Assembly (NCBI GenBank): GCA_963841945.1
Contig: CAWJFC010000028.1
Coordinates: forward strand, 434,001-498,000
Source of the DNA: Acidiflorens sp963841945
Lineage (GTDB): Bacteria > Acidobacteriota > Terriglobia > Terriglobales > Acidobacteriaceae
Direction: 5' to 3'
Length of the DNA: 64,000 bases
The notes below the pieces were generated by a model that worked only from the letters and a program-made list of their open reading frames with translations, had not been told where the DNA came from and did not search any database. The stretch's first letter is position 1. The number at the start of each line of letters is the position of its first letter. Shown in pieces: positions 8,091 to 16,011 of this stretch. Position numbers and translations under genes: made by a program.

Positions 8091-9347
8091 TTACTCGTAC
8101 CGCAGCGCCTCCACGGGATCGAGATTGGCGGCACGCGCCGCGGGAAGAACCGCGCTCAGTACTCCGACTAGCAGCAGGACGACCGTCGACACCATCACCG
8201 TGAACATCGAAATTTTCAGATGAATATCTGCTTTGCCGGAAGTGTCTTCAAAAAGTGGGCCCATGAGCGGGAGAGTGCCGACCGCCAAGGCAACGAGGTA
8301 AGAAACGACGATGCCGAAAAGGCCGCCAAACAGCATGATAAGAAGAGTCTCGGCGAGAAATTGCATTTTGATTTGCCATTTTTTTGCGCCCAGCGCGCGC
8401 CGCAGGCCAATCTCGCGCACGCGCTCCTCAACCGACACCAGCATGATGTTCATCACCCCCACGCCGCCGATGCCGAGCGTCAGGATGCCGATAAAGATGA
8501 GCAGCACTTGCAGGCCGATGGTGATGCCATTGATGACTGGGCGAAATTCCTCGCGGCCGAACATCTGTACAGCCTTCTTGTCGGTCGGGGAAAAGTTCTG
8601 CCGCGTGGCAATCGCGGCCAGCACCTGCGCCTCGGCGCGCGCCTCGAACTGCGGCGCGATCGGCTCGAAGACCAGCACATCGCCGTACTTTGTGTTCCAG
8701 AGATCGCCGGCGGTGGAGTAGGGAATCCAGGTCGATTCGTCGTCGCTCGAAAAATAATTACTGAGCTGGATCTTGCGATCCATGGTGCCGATGACGGTGA
8801 AGTGGACGCCGGCGATGACAACGGTCTCGCCGACGGCAGGGCGTCCGCCAAACAACTGCTCGCGCACGCGCGCGCCGAGAAAGACAACGCGGCGGCGTTC
8901 GAGCGCGTCCAGCGAGTTGATCCATCGCCCTTCGGATGGCACCTCATTGCGCATCTCGCCATATTCAGGGCATACGCCGCGCACCGGCGCGGTACCCACC
9001 ATGCGATCGCCGTATGCGATGCCGGGGCGCCGCACCGTTTCAAGGCACGCGTGGCGAACGTAGGTCGCCGTCTCCTTGATCATGTCGAGGTCGGCCTGCT
9101 CAAGAACAACTTTCTTGCCGGCACGCTGGCCGCCCGGTTGCTCGCTGGTTTGCTGTGGCCAGCAGATCACCGCCCCCTTCCCGAAGGCGTTGAATCCGGA
9201 TACGAGAATCTGCCGGAAGCTGCCGCCATAGGCAATCAGCAGCGTGACGGTGGCGATGCCCCACACGATGCCGAGCATGGTGAGTGCGCTGCGCGTGCGA
9301 TTGCGCCGGAGCGCGGCCCAGGCTTCGCCAAGAATTTGCAGGAGCAC
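8091..9347 (-). CDS. ABC transporter permease, MacB/FtsX type
   Basis: A 418-residue permease with the MacB layout: one N-terminal helix (RTRSALTMLGIVWGIATVTLL), a large periplasmic MacB_PCD domain, then three helices of an FtsX domain containing the usual GVMNIMLVSVEERVREIGLRRALGA and ending PAARAANLDPVEALRYE. Such proteins work with a cytoplasmic ATPase as mechanotransmission devices for lipoproteins, peptides or drugs rather than as classical channels. The GTG at 9347 follows the upstream stop by one base and has GGGAGG 6 bases before it, which decides the start over an ATG at 9365. No ATPase or membrane-fusion gene is next to it in this window. Confidence 0.9.
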   Translation of the reverse strand: MLLQILGEAWAALRRNRTRSALTMLGIVWGIATVTLLIAYGGSFRQILVSGFNAFGKGAVICWPQQTSEQPGGQRAGKKVVLEQADLDMIKETATYVRHACLETVRRPGIAYGDRMVGTAPVRGVCPEYGEMRNEVPSEGRWINSLDALERRRVVFLGARVREQLFGGRPAVGETVVIAGVHFTVIGTMDRKIQLSNYFSSDDESTWIPYSTAGDLWNTKYGDVLVFEPIAPQFEARAEAQVLAAIATRQNFSPTDKKAVQMFGREEFRPVINGITIGLQVLLIFIGILTLGIGGVGVMNIMLVSVEERVREIGLRRALGAKKWQIKMQFLAETLLIMLFGGLFGIVVSYLVALAVGTLPLMGPLFEDTSGKADIHLKISMFTVMVSTVVLLLVGVLSAVLPAARAANLDPVEALRYE

Positions 9348-9348
9348 G

Positions 9349-10608
9349 TCAGCCTCCCGCCTCATTGCGCAAAGCCTCGATAGGATCAACCGCCGCGGCG
9401 CGGCGCGCAGGATAGAGCGCGGACAGAATCGCGATCATGCCGAGAACGGCGAGAGCAAGCGTGCCAGTCTGCCATGTCGGCAGCAATCCGGCAAAGAAAT
9501 CGGGCATCGGCAAAAGATCGACCAGCGCGCAGAGGCCGAAAGCCACAGCCAGCCCGATTCCGCCGCTGATGGCGGCGATGAGAAGCGCCTCGAGAAAAAA
9601 TTGCCGCAAAATGCTGTTGGACGGCGCGCCGATCGCTTTGCGTACGCCGATCTCTCGCGTGCGTTCGCGGACCGCGACCAGCATCACATTCATTACGCCG
9701 AGGCCGCCGAGAAGCAGCGTTACGATCCCGACCGCGCCCAGAAAATATTTCATGCCATCGGTCATGGTGCGGAATGCTTTGGCCTCCTGTACGGTGTCCC
9801 AGATCGGGCAAGCCTCCTTGTCGCTCGGATCGAATCCGTGCAGCCGGCCCAGCACGCGCCGGATTTCACCTTTGCAGGCTTCGTGATGTTCGACGTCGCG
9901 CGGCACGACCAGCAGTTGATCGAAGGTGTAGGGCGTGCCCGGAGGCCGGTCGGGAAAGTCACGCCGCATTACGGAAAACGGGATGAAGATTTTATTGACA
10001 TCCCAGCCGTCATAGCTTGAATCCTGCTTCTTCGATGACATCACGCCGACCACTGTGAACGGCACGTCATTGAGATAAACCAACTGCCCGACCGCGGGAC
10101 GGCTGGCGAATAACTGCTTCTTCGCGTCCGAGCCGAGGAAAGCGACGCGGCGGGCTTCGCGAAGATCGTCCTCATCGTAGAAGCGGCCTTCACTGACTCC
10201 GAGGCTGCGAATCTCGGCGAACTCGGGCGTCGAACCAGTCACGGTGAAGGCGGCCGCATTGAACGCGGTGTGTGAGCGCACGGTGTTCTGCTCAAGCTCG
10301 GGAATGGCGTACTGGCAATCGGTGGCTTCTTCCTGAATGTAGGGAAGGTCGGAGTCGACCCAGTGCACCAGACGGCCCGAACGCAAGCCTCCGGCCTGAA
10401 GACTGGTGCGGCCGTGGAAGACGATCATGAGATCCCGGCCGAGAGTCTCCGCCTGTTTCTGCTGACCCACGCGCAAGCCCTCGCCCGCCGCCGTCATCAG
10501 GACGATCGAAACCACTCCCCAGGCGATGCCAAACATGGTGAGGAAGGTGCGAACCCGATGTGCCCAGAGCGTTCGAAAGACGTCACGAATGAGATCCCAA
10601 AATGCCAT
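9349..10608 (-). CDS. ABC transporter permease, MacB/FtsX type
   Basis: A 419-residue paralogue of the next gene: N-terminal helix RVRTFLTMFGIAWGVVSIV, a MacB_PCD periplasmic domain (ARRVAFLGSDAKKQLF, VYLNDVPFTVVGVM), then an FtsX domain with GVMNVMLVAVRERTREIGV and PARRAAAVDPIEAL at the end. It probably pairs with the following permease as a heterodimer, since the two are one base apart. The ATPase must be encoded elsewhere or upstream of this window's genes on another transcript. The ATG at 10608 begins MAFWDLIRDVFRTLWAHR, normal for the family. No strong ribosome-binding site precedes it. Confidence 0.9.
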   Translation of the reverse strand: MAFWDLIRDVFRTLWAHRVRTFLTMFGIAWGVVSIVLMTAAGEGLRVGQQKQAETLGRDLMIVFHGRTSLQAGGLRSGRLVHWVDSDLPYIQEEATDCQYAIPELEQNTVRSHTAFNAAAFTVTGSTPEFAEIRSLGVSEGRFYDEDDLREARRVAFLGSDAKKQLFASRPAVGQLVYLNDVPFTVVGVMSSKKQDSSYDGWDVNKIFIPFSVMRRDFPDRPPGTPYTFDQLLVVPRDVEHHEACKGEIRRVLGRLHGFDPSDKEACPIWDTVQEAKAFRTMTDGMKYFLGAVGIVTLLLGGLGVMNVMLVAVRERTREIGVRKAIGAPSNSILRQFFLEALLIAAISGGIGLAVAFGLCALVDLLPMPDFFAGLLPTWQTGTLALAVLGMIAILSALYPARRAAAVDPIEALRNEAGG

Positions 10609-10651
10609 CTGACCGTTCGACGCGGTTGCCGGGCAAATGAAAGCGCCCGCC

Positions 10652-10697
10652 GCTGCATTGAAATACGGAAACCCGCTGCTGCATTGAAATACGGAAA
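10652..10697. repeat. Short direct repeat upstream of the ABC permeases
   Basis: GCTGCATTGAAATACGGAAA occurs at 10652-10671 and again at 10678-10697, a period of 26 bases. It lies in the 148-base gap between the permease start and the trmFO stop. It may be a binding site or a simple duplication. Confidence 0.7.
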
Positions 10698-10756
10698 TGA
10701 GTCAGGCTTGGTTCCGCCTACGAGAAACTAAATTCCGTGGACGACTGTTCTCAATG

Positions 10757-12133
10757 CTACCGTTGCGTGCTGCCAAAGGGCTGGGGCGACAGGCGCTCGA
10801 ACGATGCAGGTTCAGATGTTGTCTGTTCAATCCACGATTGAAATTCGCGAAGCGCGAGTTCGCATTGCAGCCGATGGCGCTCCTTGCGGTCACGAACACG
10901 AGTTTCGAGCGCGGGCAAAAGATCGAATGTAATATTCGCCGGCTGGAAATTCTTGCTGTCCGCCTGCGTGACGTAATGAACGAGCGACCCGAAGGCGGAG
11001 GCGCGCCGCGGCGGTACGGGCTCGGCGTTAGTGGCGAGCGCGGCCGCATTCATGCCCGCGAGCAGGCCGGTGGCGATCGATTCGACGTAGCCTTCAACTC
11101 CGCAGATTTGGCCGGCAAAAAGAACTTTTGGGTGCGCCTTCATTTGCAGAGTTGTCGTAAGGAGCGCGGGCGCATTGATGTAGGTGTTGCGGTGAATCTG
11201 GCCGTAGCGCAAAAAGCGGGCATGCTCAAGGCCGGGGATCATGCTCAGTACTCGCGCCTGCTCGCCAAATTTCAGATGATTCTGAAAGCCGACCAGATTG
11301 TAGGAGTCGGCGCGCAGATTTTCCTGCCGCAATTGCACGACGGCGTAGGGCCTTTTGCCAGAGCGGGGATCGATCAGCCCCACCGGCTTCATGGGGCCAA
11401 AGCGCAGAGTGTCGCGGCCGCGGCGCGCGATCTCCTCGATGGGCAGGCAGCTTTCGAAGTAGTTAAGGTTCTCCCAATCCTTCTGCTCGACCGATTGCGC
11501 CGCGATGAGCGCGTCGTAAAACGCGTCGTACTCCTCCTTCGACATCGGGCAATTGATGTAGTCGGCGGAGCCCTTGTCGTAGCGCGCAGCCATGTAGACC
11601 TTGCTCATGTCGATGGAATCGGCTTCAACGATCGGGCTGATCGAATCGTAGAAATAAAGTTGGGCCGTGTTGCCGCCGCCGGCGCTCAGCTTCGCAATCT
11701 CTTGTGCCAGCGCGTCCGAGGTCAGGGGTCCGGTCGCGATCACAGTAATTTCGTGACTGCCGACTTGCGTGCCCTCTTCGCGGCGGACGCTGATTAGCGG
11801 TTCGGCTGCCATTGTCTCGGTCACGCGGCGGGAAAATTCCGCGCGATCCACGGCCAGGGCATGTCCCGCCGGAACGGCCGTGGCGCGAGCGATTTCGAGG
11901 AGCAGCGAACCCGCCCGGCGCATCTCTTCTTTCAGCAACCAGGGCGCGGTGTTCTCGCTGTCGGACTTGAGCGAGTTGGAGCAGACCAGTTCGGCGAAGC
12001 CGGCAGTCTGATGCGCAGGGGTCGCGCGGACGGGACGCATCTCGACGAGTTCGACCGGAACTCCGCGCCGCGCACACTGCCACGCGGCCTCGGACCCGGC
12101 CAATCCCGCGCCAATAATGCGGACTTTGATCAT
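10757..12133 (-). CDS. trmFO: Methylenetetrahydrofolate-tRNA (uracil-5-)-methyltransferase TrmFO
   Basis: FAD- and folate-dependent enzyme that methylates U54 of tRNA in the T-loop. Evidence: the dinucleotide-binding start MIKVRIIGAGLAGSEAAW, VELVEMRP, the family segment FAELVCSNSLKSD, NCPMSKEEYDAFYDAL, LPIEEIARRGRDTLRFGPM, FAGQICGVEGYVESIATG and the C-terminal ALREFQ. At 458 residues it has normal length. ATG 12133 gives the usual N-terminus; a TTG 18 bases upstream is less likely. The last 15 or so residues (SFERLSPQPFGSTQR) are an unusual tail. It lies 77 bases after selB on the same strand. Confidence 0.96.
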   Translation of the reverse strand: MIKVRIIGAGLAGSEAAWQCARRGVPVELVEMRPVRATPAHQTAGFAELVCSNSLKSDSENTAPWLLKEEMRRAGSLLLEIARATAVPAGHALAVDRAEFSRRVTETMAAEPLISVRREEGTQVGSHEITVIATGPLTSDALAQEIAKLSAGGGNTAQLYFYDSISPIVEADSIDMSKVYMAARYDKGSADYINCPMSKEEYDAFYDALIAAQSVEQKDWENLNYFESCLPIEEIARRGRDTLRFGPMKPVGLIDPRSGKRPYAVVQLRQENLRADSYNLVGFQNHLKFGEQARVLSMIPGLEHARFLRYGQIHRNTYINAPALLTTTLQMKAHPKVLFAGQICGVEGYVESIATGLLAGMNAAALATNAEPVPPRRASAFGSLVHYVTQADSKNFQPANITFDLLPALETRVRDRKERHRLQCELALREFQSWIEQTTSEPASFERLSPQPFGSTQR

Positions 12134-12210
12134 GTTTCTTGTTCGCGCCAACAGATATGAAGTTGGAATTGATTTTACTTCTTTGATTTGTTTTCCGGCT
12201 TCTAACGGCG

Positions 12211-14106
12211 CTACAGAATCACTCGCTCATCGCCGACGCGGCGGGTTACGCGTTCGCGATCGAGATATTCGAGCAGCGGAATCGCGTATTTACGGCTGAC
12301 GCCAGTCAGGTCTTTGAATCGAGCCACATCGATCTTTGGCGTTGTGTTCTTGAGTCCCGCGACCTTTTGCCGCAAGCCGGCCAGCACGCTTTGATGGAAG
12401 ACGAGATCGTCGGAAAGTTTGATGAGCACGCGGTCGCGCAGCAGCAGAGTCATAATTTTTTGGGCGCGAACCTTGTCAACTTTCAGGCCGGCGAGCACGT
12501 CTTTCAGGAGCGGAACTTTCAGACCCGCCGATTCAAACGCCTGTTCGATGATCTTCTTGGACTCGGCCTCTTCGTCTTTCATGCTCACGCCGCGGCCGGG
12601 CAGGTGCGCAAGATCGCCCGAGATTTGCAGCTTTTTCTCGGCGGCGAGTTTGTCGAGCACACTATAGAAGACTTCCGGCCCAAGATTGACGCGCTCGCGC
12701 AGCTCTTCTTTGCTCATGCCAGCGACAAGCGGATTCGCGTCGTGAAACTTCTTTATCGCCGCGAGCACGTCTTCCCTGGACTCGGCGAACGCGGCTGGCG
12801 CAACCAAAACCTGGTTGCACCATACGAGCCCAGCCTGTTCCGCTAATTTTGCGACCGCGGCGCGGGGCAGGTTCATCTCGCCGGGCACCTGATCTACCCG
12901 CAAGCCAATCGCCCCTCGCCGCGCCGCTCGCGCCCGCAATGCGTCTGCCGGCGAGCCATCCCGCAAGACTCTAAGAAAGCTCATCACGTCCGCCGACCGG
13001 GACTTCTTCAAGGCCGCCGGCGACGCGTCAAGCACGATGCCGCCGCCAATCGTGACCACTGGAGAAAACTGCCGGATGATGAAACGATCTCCGGGCAAGA
13101 GAAGCGCAGGCTCAGCGAGTTTCAGTTGGGCAAACGCCTCCCCTCCTGGTTTGAGCAGGTTGGCCGCGTACAGCCGAACCTCCGCGATCGTCTCCTGCGT
13201 GAAGGCGTGGAAGTGAACCCGGGCGCCGTCTTTGAGCGGCTTGGCGGAGTTGAGCAGAGAGACCTGCGCATCGATTTTCGAGGTCGCGGAAAACGTCCCG
13301 GCGATGGACAGCGTCATGCCGCGCGCCAGCTCTTCCGTCGAAACGCCGGCGAGATTGAGCGCGGTGCGTTGTCCGGCGATAGCGGCATCGGCGGGTGAGC
13401 CGTGTACCTGCACGCCGCGCACACGCACGCGCTTGCCAGCCGGGAAAAGTTCCATCTCTTGCTCTTTGCGAATCGTTCCCGCCACCAAAGTTCCGGTGAC
13501 GACCGTGCCAAAGCCTTTCATGGTGAAGACGCGGTCGATGGGCAGGCGGGCCAGCGCCGCCGAATCTTTCGCGGTCGTCTCGCAGGCAAGCTTGGCGAGC
13601 TCGGCCTTCACCTCATCAATTCCCGCGCCCGTCAGCGAACTCGCCGCGACCAGCGGGGCATGCGCGGGATCGAGAAACGAGCCGCGCAGAAAGTCGCTCA
13701 CCTCCATGCGCACAACCGCGAGCGTCTCCGCGTCAACCGCATCCGATTTGTTGAGCACGGTGAGGCCGCGCCGCACCGCGAGCAGCCGGCAGATGTCAAA
13801 ATGCTCGCGCGTCTGCGGCATGATGCCTTCGTCGGCGGCAATCACCAGCATCACGAGATCGATGCCCCCAATGCCCGCCAGCATGTTACGGACGAAGCGC
13901 TCATGTCCCGGCACGTCGACGAAACCGAGGCGTAACCTTTCACCGCTTGTAGCGGGCAGTTCGAGGTGAGCGAAGCCAATGTCAATGGTGATGCCGCGCC
14001 GTTTTTCTTCTTCTAGGCGGTCGGCGTCGGTGCCGGTCAGGGCTTTGACCAGCGCGGTTTTGCCGTGGTCGATGTGGCCGGCCGTGCCGACGATGACGGA
14101 CTTCAT
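12211..14106 (-). CDS. selB: Selenocysteine-specific elongation factor SelB
   Basis: A 631-residue GTPase that delivers selenocysteyl-tRNA to UGA codons marked by a SECIS hairpin. Domain I has GHIDHGKT (residues 10-17), an RRGITIDIGF switch region, DVPGHERF and NKSD; EF-Tu-like domains follow (MKGFGTVVTGTL, GGGIVLD). The C-terminal third carries winged-helix repeats that bind the SECIS element, ending FKDLTGVSRKYAIPLLEYLD and RRVGDERVIL, very typical of SelB. The ATG at 14106 gives MKSVIVGTAGHIDHGK. No selA, selD or selC was found here, so the rest of the pathway must lie elsewhere. Its presence implies selenoproteins in this organism. Confidence 0.95.
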   Translation of the reverse strand: MKSVIVGTAGHIDHGKTALVKALTGTDADRLEEEKRRGITIDIGFAHLELPATSGERLRLGFVDVPGHERFVRNMLAGIGGIDLVMLVIAADEGIMPQTREHFDICRLLAVRRGLTVLNKSDAVDAETLAVVRMEVSDFLRGSFLDPAHAPLVAASSLTGAGIDEVKAELAKLACETTAKDSAALARLPIDRVFTMKGFGTVVTGTLVAGTIRKEQEMELFPAGKRVRVRGVQVHGSPADAAIAGQRTALNLAGVSTEELARGMTLSIAGTFSATSKIDAQVSLLNSAKPLKDGARVHFHAFTQETIAEVRLYAANLLKPGGEAFAQLKLAEPALLLPGDRFIIRQFSPVVTIGGGIVLDASPAALKKSRSADVMSFLRVLRDGSPADALRARAARRGAIGLRVDQVPGEMNLPRAAVAKLAEQAGLVWCNQVLVAPAAFAESREDVLAAIKKFHDANPLVAGMSKEELRERVNLGPEVFYSVLDKLAAEKKLQISGDLAHLPGRGVSMKDEEAESKKIIEQAFESAGLKVPLLKDVLAGLKVDKVRAQKIMTLLLRDRVLIKLSDDLVFHQSVLAGLRQKVAGLKNTTPKIDVARFKDLTGVSRKYAIPLLEYLDRERVTRRVGDERVIL

Positions 14107-14166
14107 CGCGAACAGTATAGTCGTGTAGCGCGGGCGCAATGTCCGCCAACTCCCGGGAACGAGTAG

Positions 14167-14186
14167 CGCGAACACTCCTGTCCGCG
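14167..14186. repeat. Hairpin repeat, ACACTCCTGT family (copy 1)
   Basis: CGCGAACACTCCTGTCCGCG: arms of about 8 bp around a CTCC loop, with one mismatch. It shares its core with perfect copies at 25102-25125 and 25691-25710. It lies between selB and the glycosyltransferase gene. Confidence 0.6.
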
Positions 14187-14218
14187 CAGGCCTCTGATCG
14201 GCCGATTGTTTCGCCCCG

Positions 14219-15811
14219 CTACCGCCAATGCTTGAGATTCGGCCAGAGGTCGGCAAGCGTGCCGAACTTTGCGCCATGGCAAATGTTGACCGAGATTTCC
14301 GTCTCTAGCGCATAGGGGTTCGGAGCCGAGTTGCCCATATACTGCACGTGCTCGAAAAGCTCTTCGAGCCGCGCGCGTCGATCGCCGAGCACAATAAGAC
14401 AATTTCCCGAATATCCGCGCGGTCCCCATATCCAGTAGGTGCGATCGCCGCTGAGAGCATTCGGCAGGCCAAATTTCTGACCGAGAAAATCGATTGCTCC
14501 CGCCTGGCCATAGTCCTGCGCGAAAATGGCGCAATCTCCTCGGTCGGACGCTGGGATCGTGTTCCATGCTTCGGCGGTTTTTGCCACGATCTCATTCCAG
14601 CCAAACTGATCGGCGTAATGCTGAGGGACCGCTATGCGCTCGTGTTCGTATTCGCTGCGCGGCACCTTGATGGGCAGGTGGTTCATGTACGAAACGAACC
14701 GGTCGATGGGCAGGATGGGCATGGCCAGAGGGGCAGCGATCGCGCCCGTGATGAGTAGGAGCACTGCGATGGCGGGCTTGAGCGAAGATCGCAGCCAGCC
14801 TTGTCGAATGCGATCGATGGCATCGTCGATCGTCACCGCTCCGGCCGCGAGATAAACGGGATAGATCGGCGCGAGATAGTAGTTCTTTCCCTTGAGAGCG
14901 ACAAAAACGGCGAAGCTGATCAGGTAGGCCCATCCAAGAAAGCGGAGCGGGCCCCAGCGGCGCGCGAAAAGAAATGCGATGATGCCGATAATCCAGATGG
15001 GCGCGCAGAAGAAGTGGGTGAGCATCGTCTGCTGCGAGAAGTATTGCCAGGGTGAGAGCACTACGTCGCGCCCCTCGGCTTTGATGTTGTGCATCAATTC
15101 GACGAAGGGCCAGTGGTAGTGGATATTCCAAAGCAGGTTCGGAAGAAAAATCACGAAAGCAGCCAGGCCGCCCACCCACATCCATTTGTTCAAGAGGAGC
15201 CCGCGCTGGCTGGTGAGCAGAAGTCCGGCGACGATCGCGAAACCGAGCACGAGAATCGAATACTTTTCTTCCAGGCCAATGCCGGCAATTACCCCAAACC
15301 ACAGCCAATACTTCGGTTGATTGCGTAGGATCGCGCGGATCGCGAAGTAAACGCAGCCCATCCAGAGCAGGACTTCAAGATCGCAATTGGTGGTGAGCAG
15401 GCTTCCGCCCGAGATGTAGATCGGCCCCACCAGCACGGCAATGGCACTGAGCGCGACGGCGTATCGTTTGCCGCCTAATTCGCGAGCCAGCATTCCCGTC
15501 AGCACAATAAGGGCCGCCGATGACAGCGCGGGCAGCAGACGTACGCTGCGCAGCGAATCGCCGAAGATCGTGAGGCAGATGCGGGTCAGAACAGGTAGCA
15601 GTGGAGGCTGATCGACGTAGCCCCAGCCCAGGTGGCGGGCGCAGGCAATGTAGTCGAATTCGTCGCGGAAATAGCCGTAGCGGTTGTTGCAGAAAACGTG
15701 GAGCACGAACGCAGCAACAGCGATGCCCCAGACCGCTGCCATGCCGTCCGCTGAGCGCCGGCTTCCAGGTGACGCGTTTGCCTTCGGGTTAAGGGCTGCC
15801 CACGTCGCCAT
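14219..15811 (-). CDS. Glycosyltransferase family 39-type integral membrane protein
   Basis: About 530 residues with many transmembrane helices, of the ArnT/protein-mannosyltransferase (GT39, GT-C fold) kind. The first periplasmic loop holds GYFRDEFDYIACARHLGWGY followed by VDQPPLLPV, the signature of this group, with the acidic pair that serves as catalytic site. Helices follow up to about residue 400, then a soluble C-terminal domain (SEYEHERIAVPQHYADQFGW). These enzymes move a sugar from a polyprenyl-phosphate donor to lipid A, protein or glycolipid; the acceptor cannot be told. The ATG at 15811 has AAGGA upstream. The gene stands alone on the minus strand, facing away from purL. Confidence 0.85.
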   Translation of the reverse strand: MATWAALNPKANASPGSRRSADGMAAVWGIAVAAFVLHVFCNNRYGYFRDEFDYIACARHLGWGYVDQPPLLPVLTRICLTIFGDSLRSVRLLPALSSAALIVLTGMLARELGGKRYAVALSAIAVLVGPIYISGGSLLTTNCDLEVLLWMGCVYFAIRAILRNQPKYWLWFGVIAGIGLEEKYSILVLGFAIVAGLLLTSQRGLLLNKWMWVGGLAAFVIFLPNLLWNIHYHWPFVELMHNIKAEGRDVVLSPWQYFSQQTMLTHFFCAPIWIIGIIAFLFARRWGPLRFLGWAYLISFAVFVALKGKNYYLAPIYPVYLAAGAVTIDDAIDRIRQGWLRSSLKPAIAVLLLITGAIAAPLAMPILPIDRFVSYMNHLPIKVPRSEYEHERIAVPQHYADQFGWNEIVAKTAEAWNTIPASDRGDCAIFAQDYGQAGAIDFLGQKFGLPNALSGDRTYWIWGPRGYSGNCLIVLGDRRARLEELFEHVQYMGNSAPNPYALETEISVNICHGAKFGTLADLWPNLKHWR

Positions 15812-16011
15812 TTCGTGGTCCTTGGAAACTCCAATTATTTTCCGTAAAGACTCCCGCAAAGACCAGTAGCCAGGAAACCCTGGCCGGCGATCATTGACTG
15901 AAGAGGCCCCAGTGCCCCACGCACGGAGAGTAACCTTAACATACGTGCGACGTCCGACGAAGGTTCCGCATGTAAAAAGTCGGTCAAAATGCGACAATAG
16001 TACTTCCCGAC

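Noticed and set aside
8220..9383. Long plus-strand open frame over an ABC permease
   Set aside because: The MacB/FtsX permease on the other strand is clear; this frame is its complement.
10697..11797. Long plus-strand open frame over trmFO
   Set aside because: TrmFO on the minus strand has all family motifs; this frame has none.
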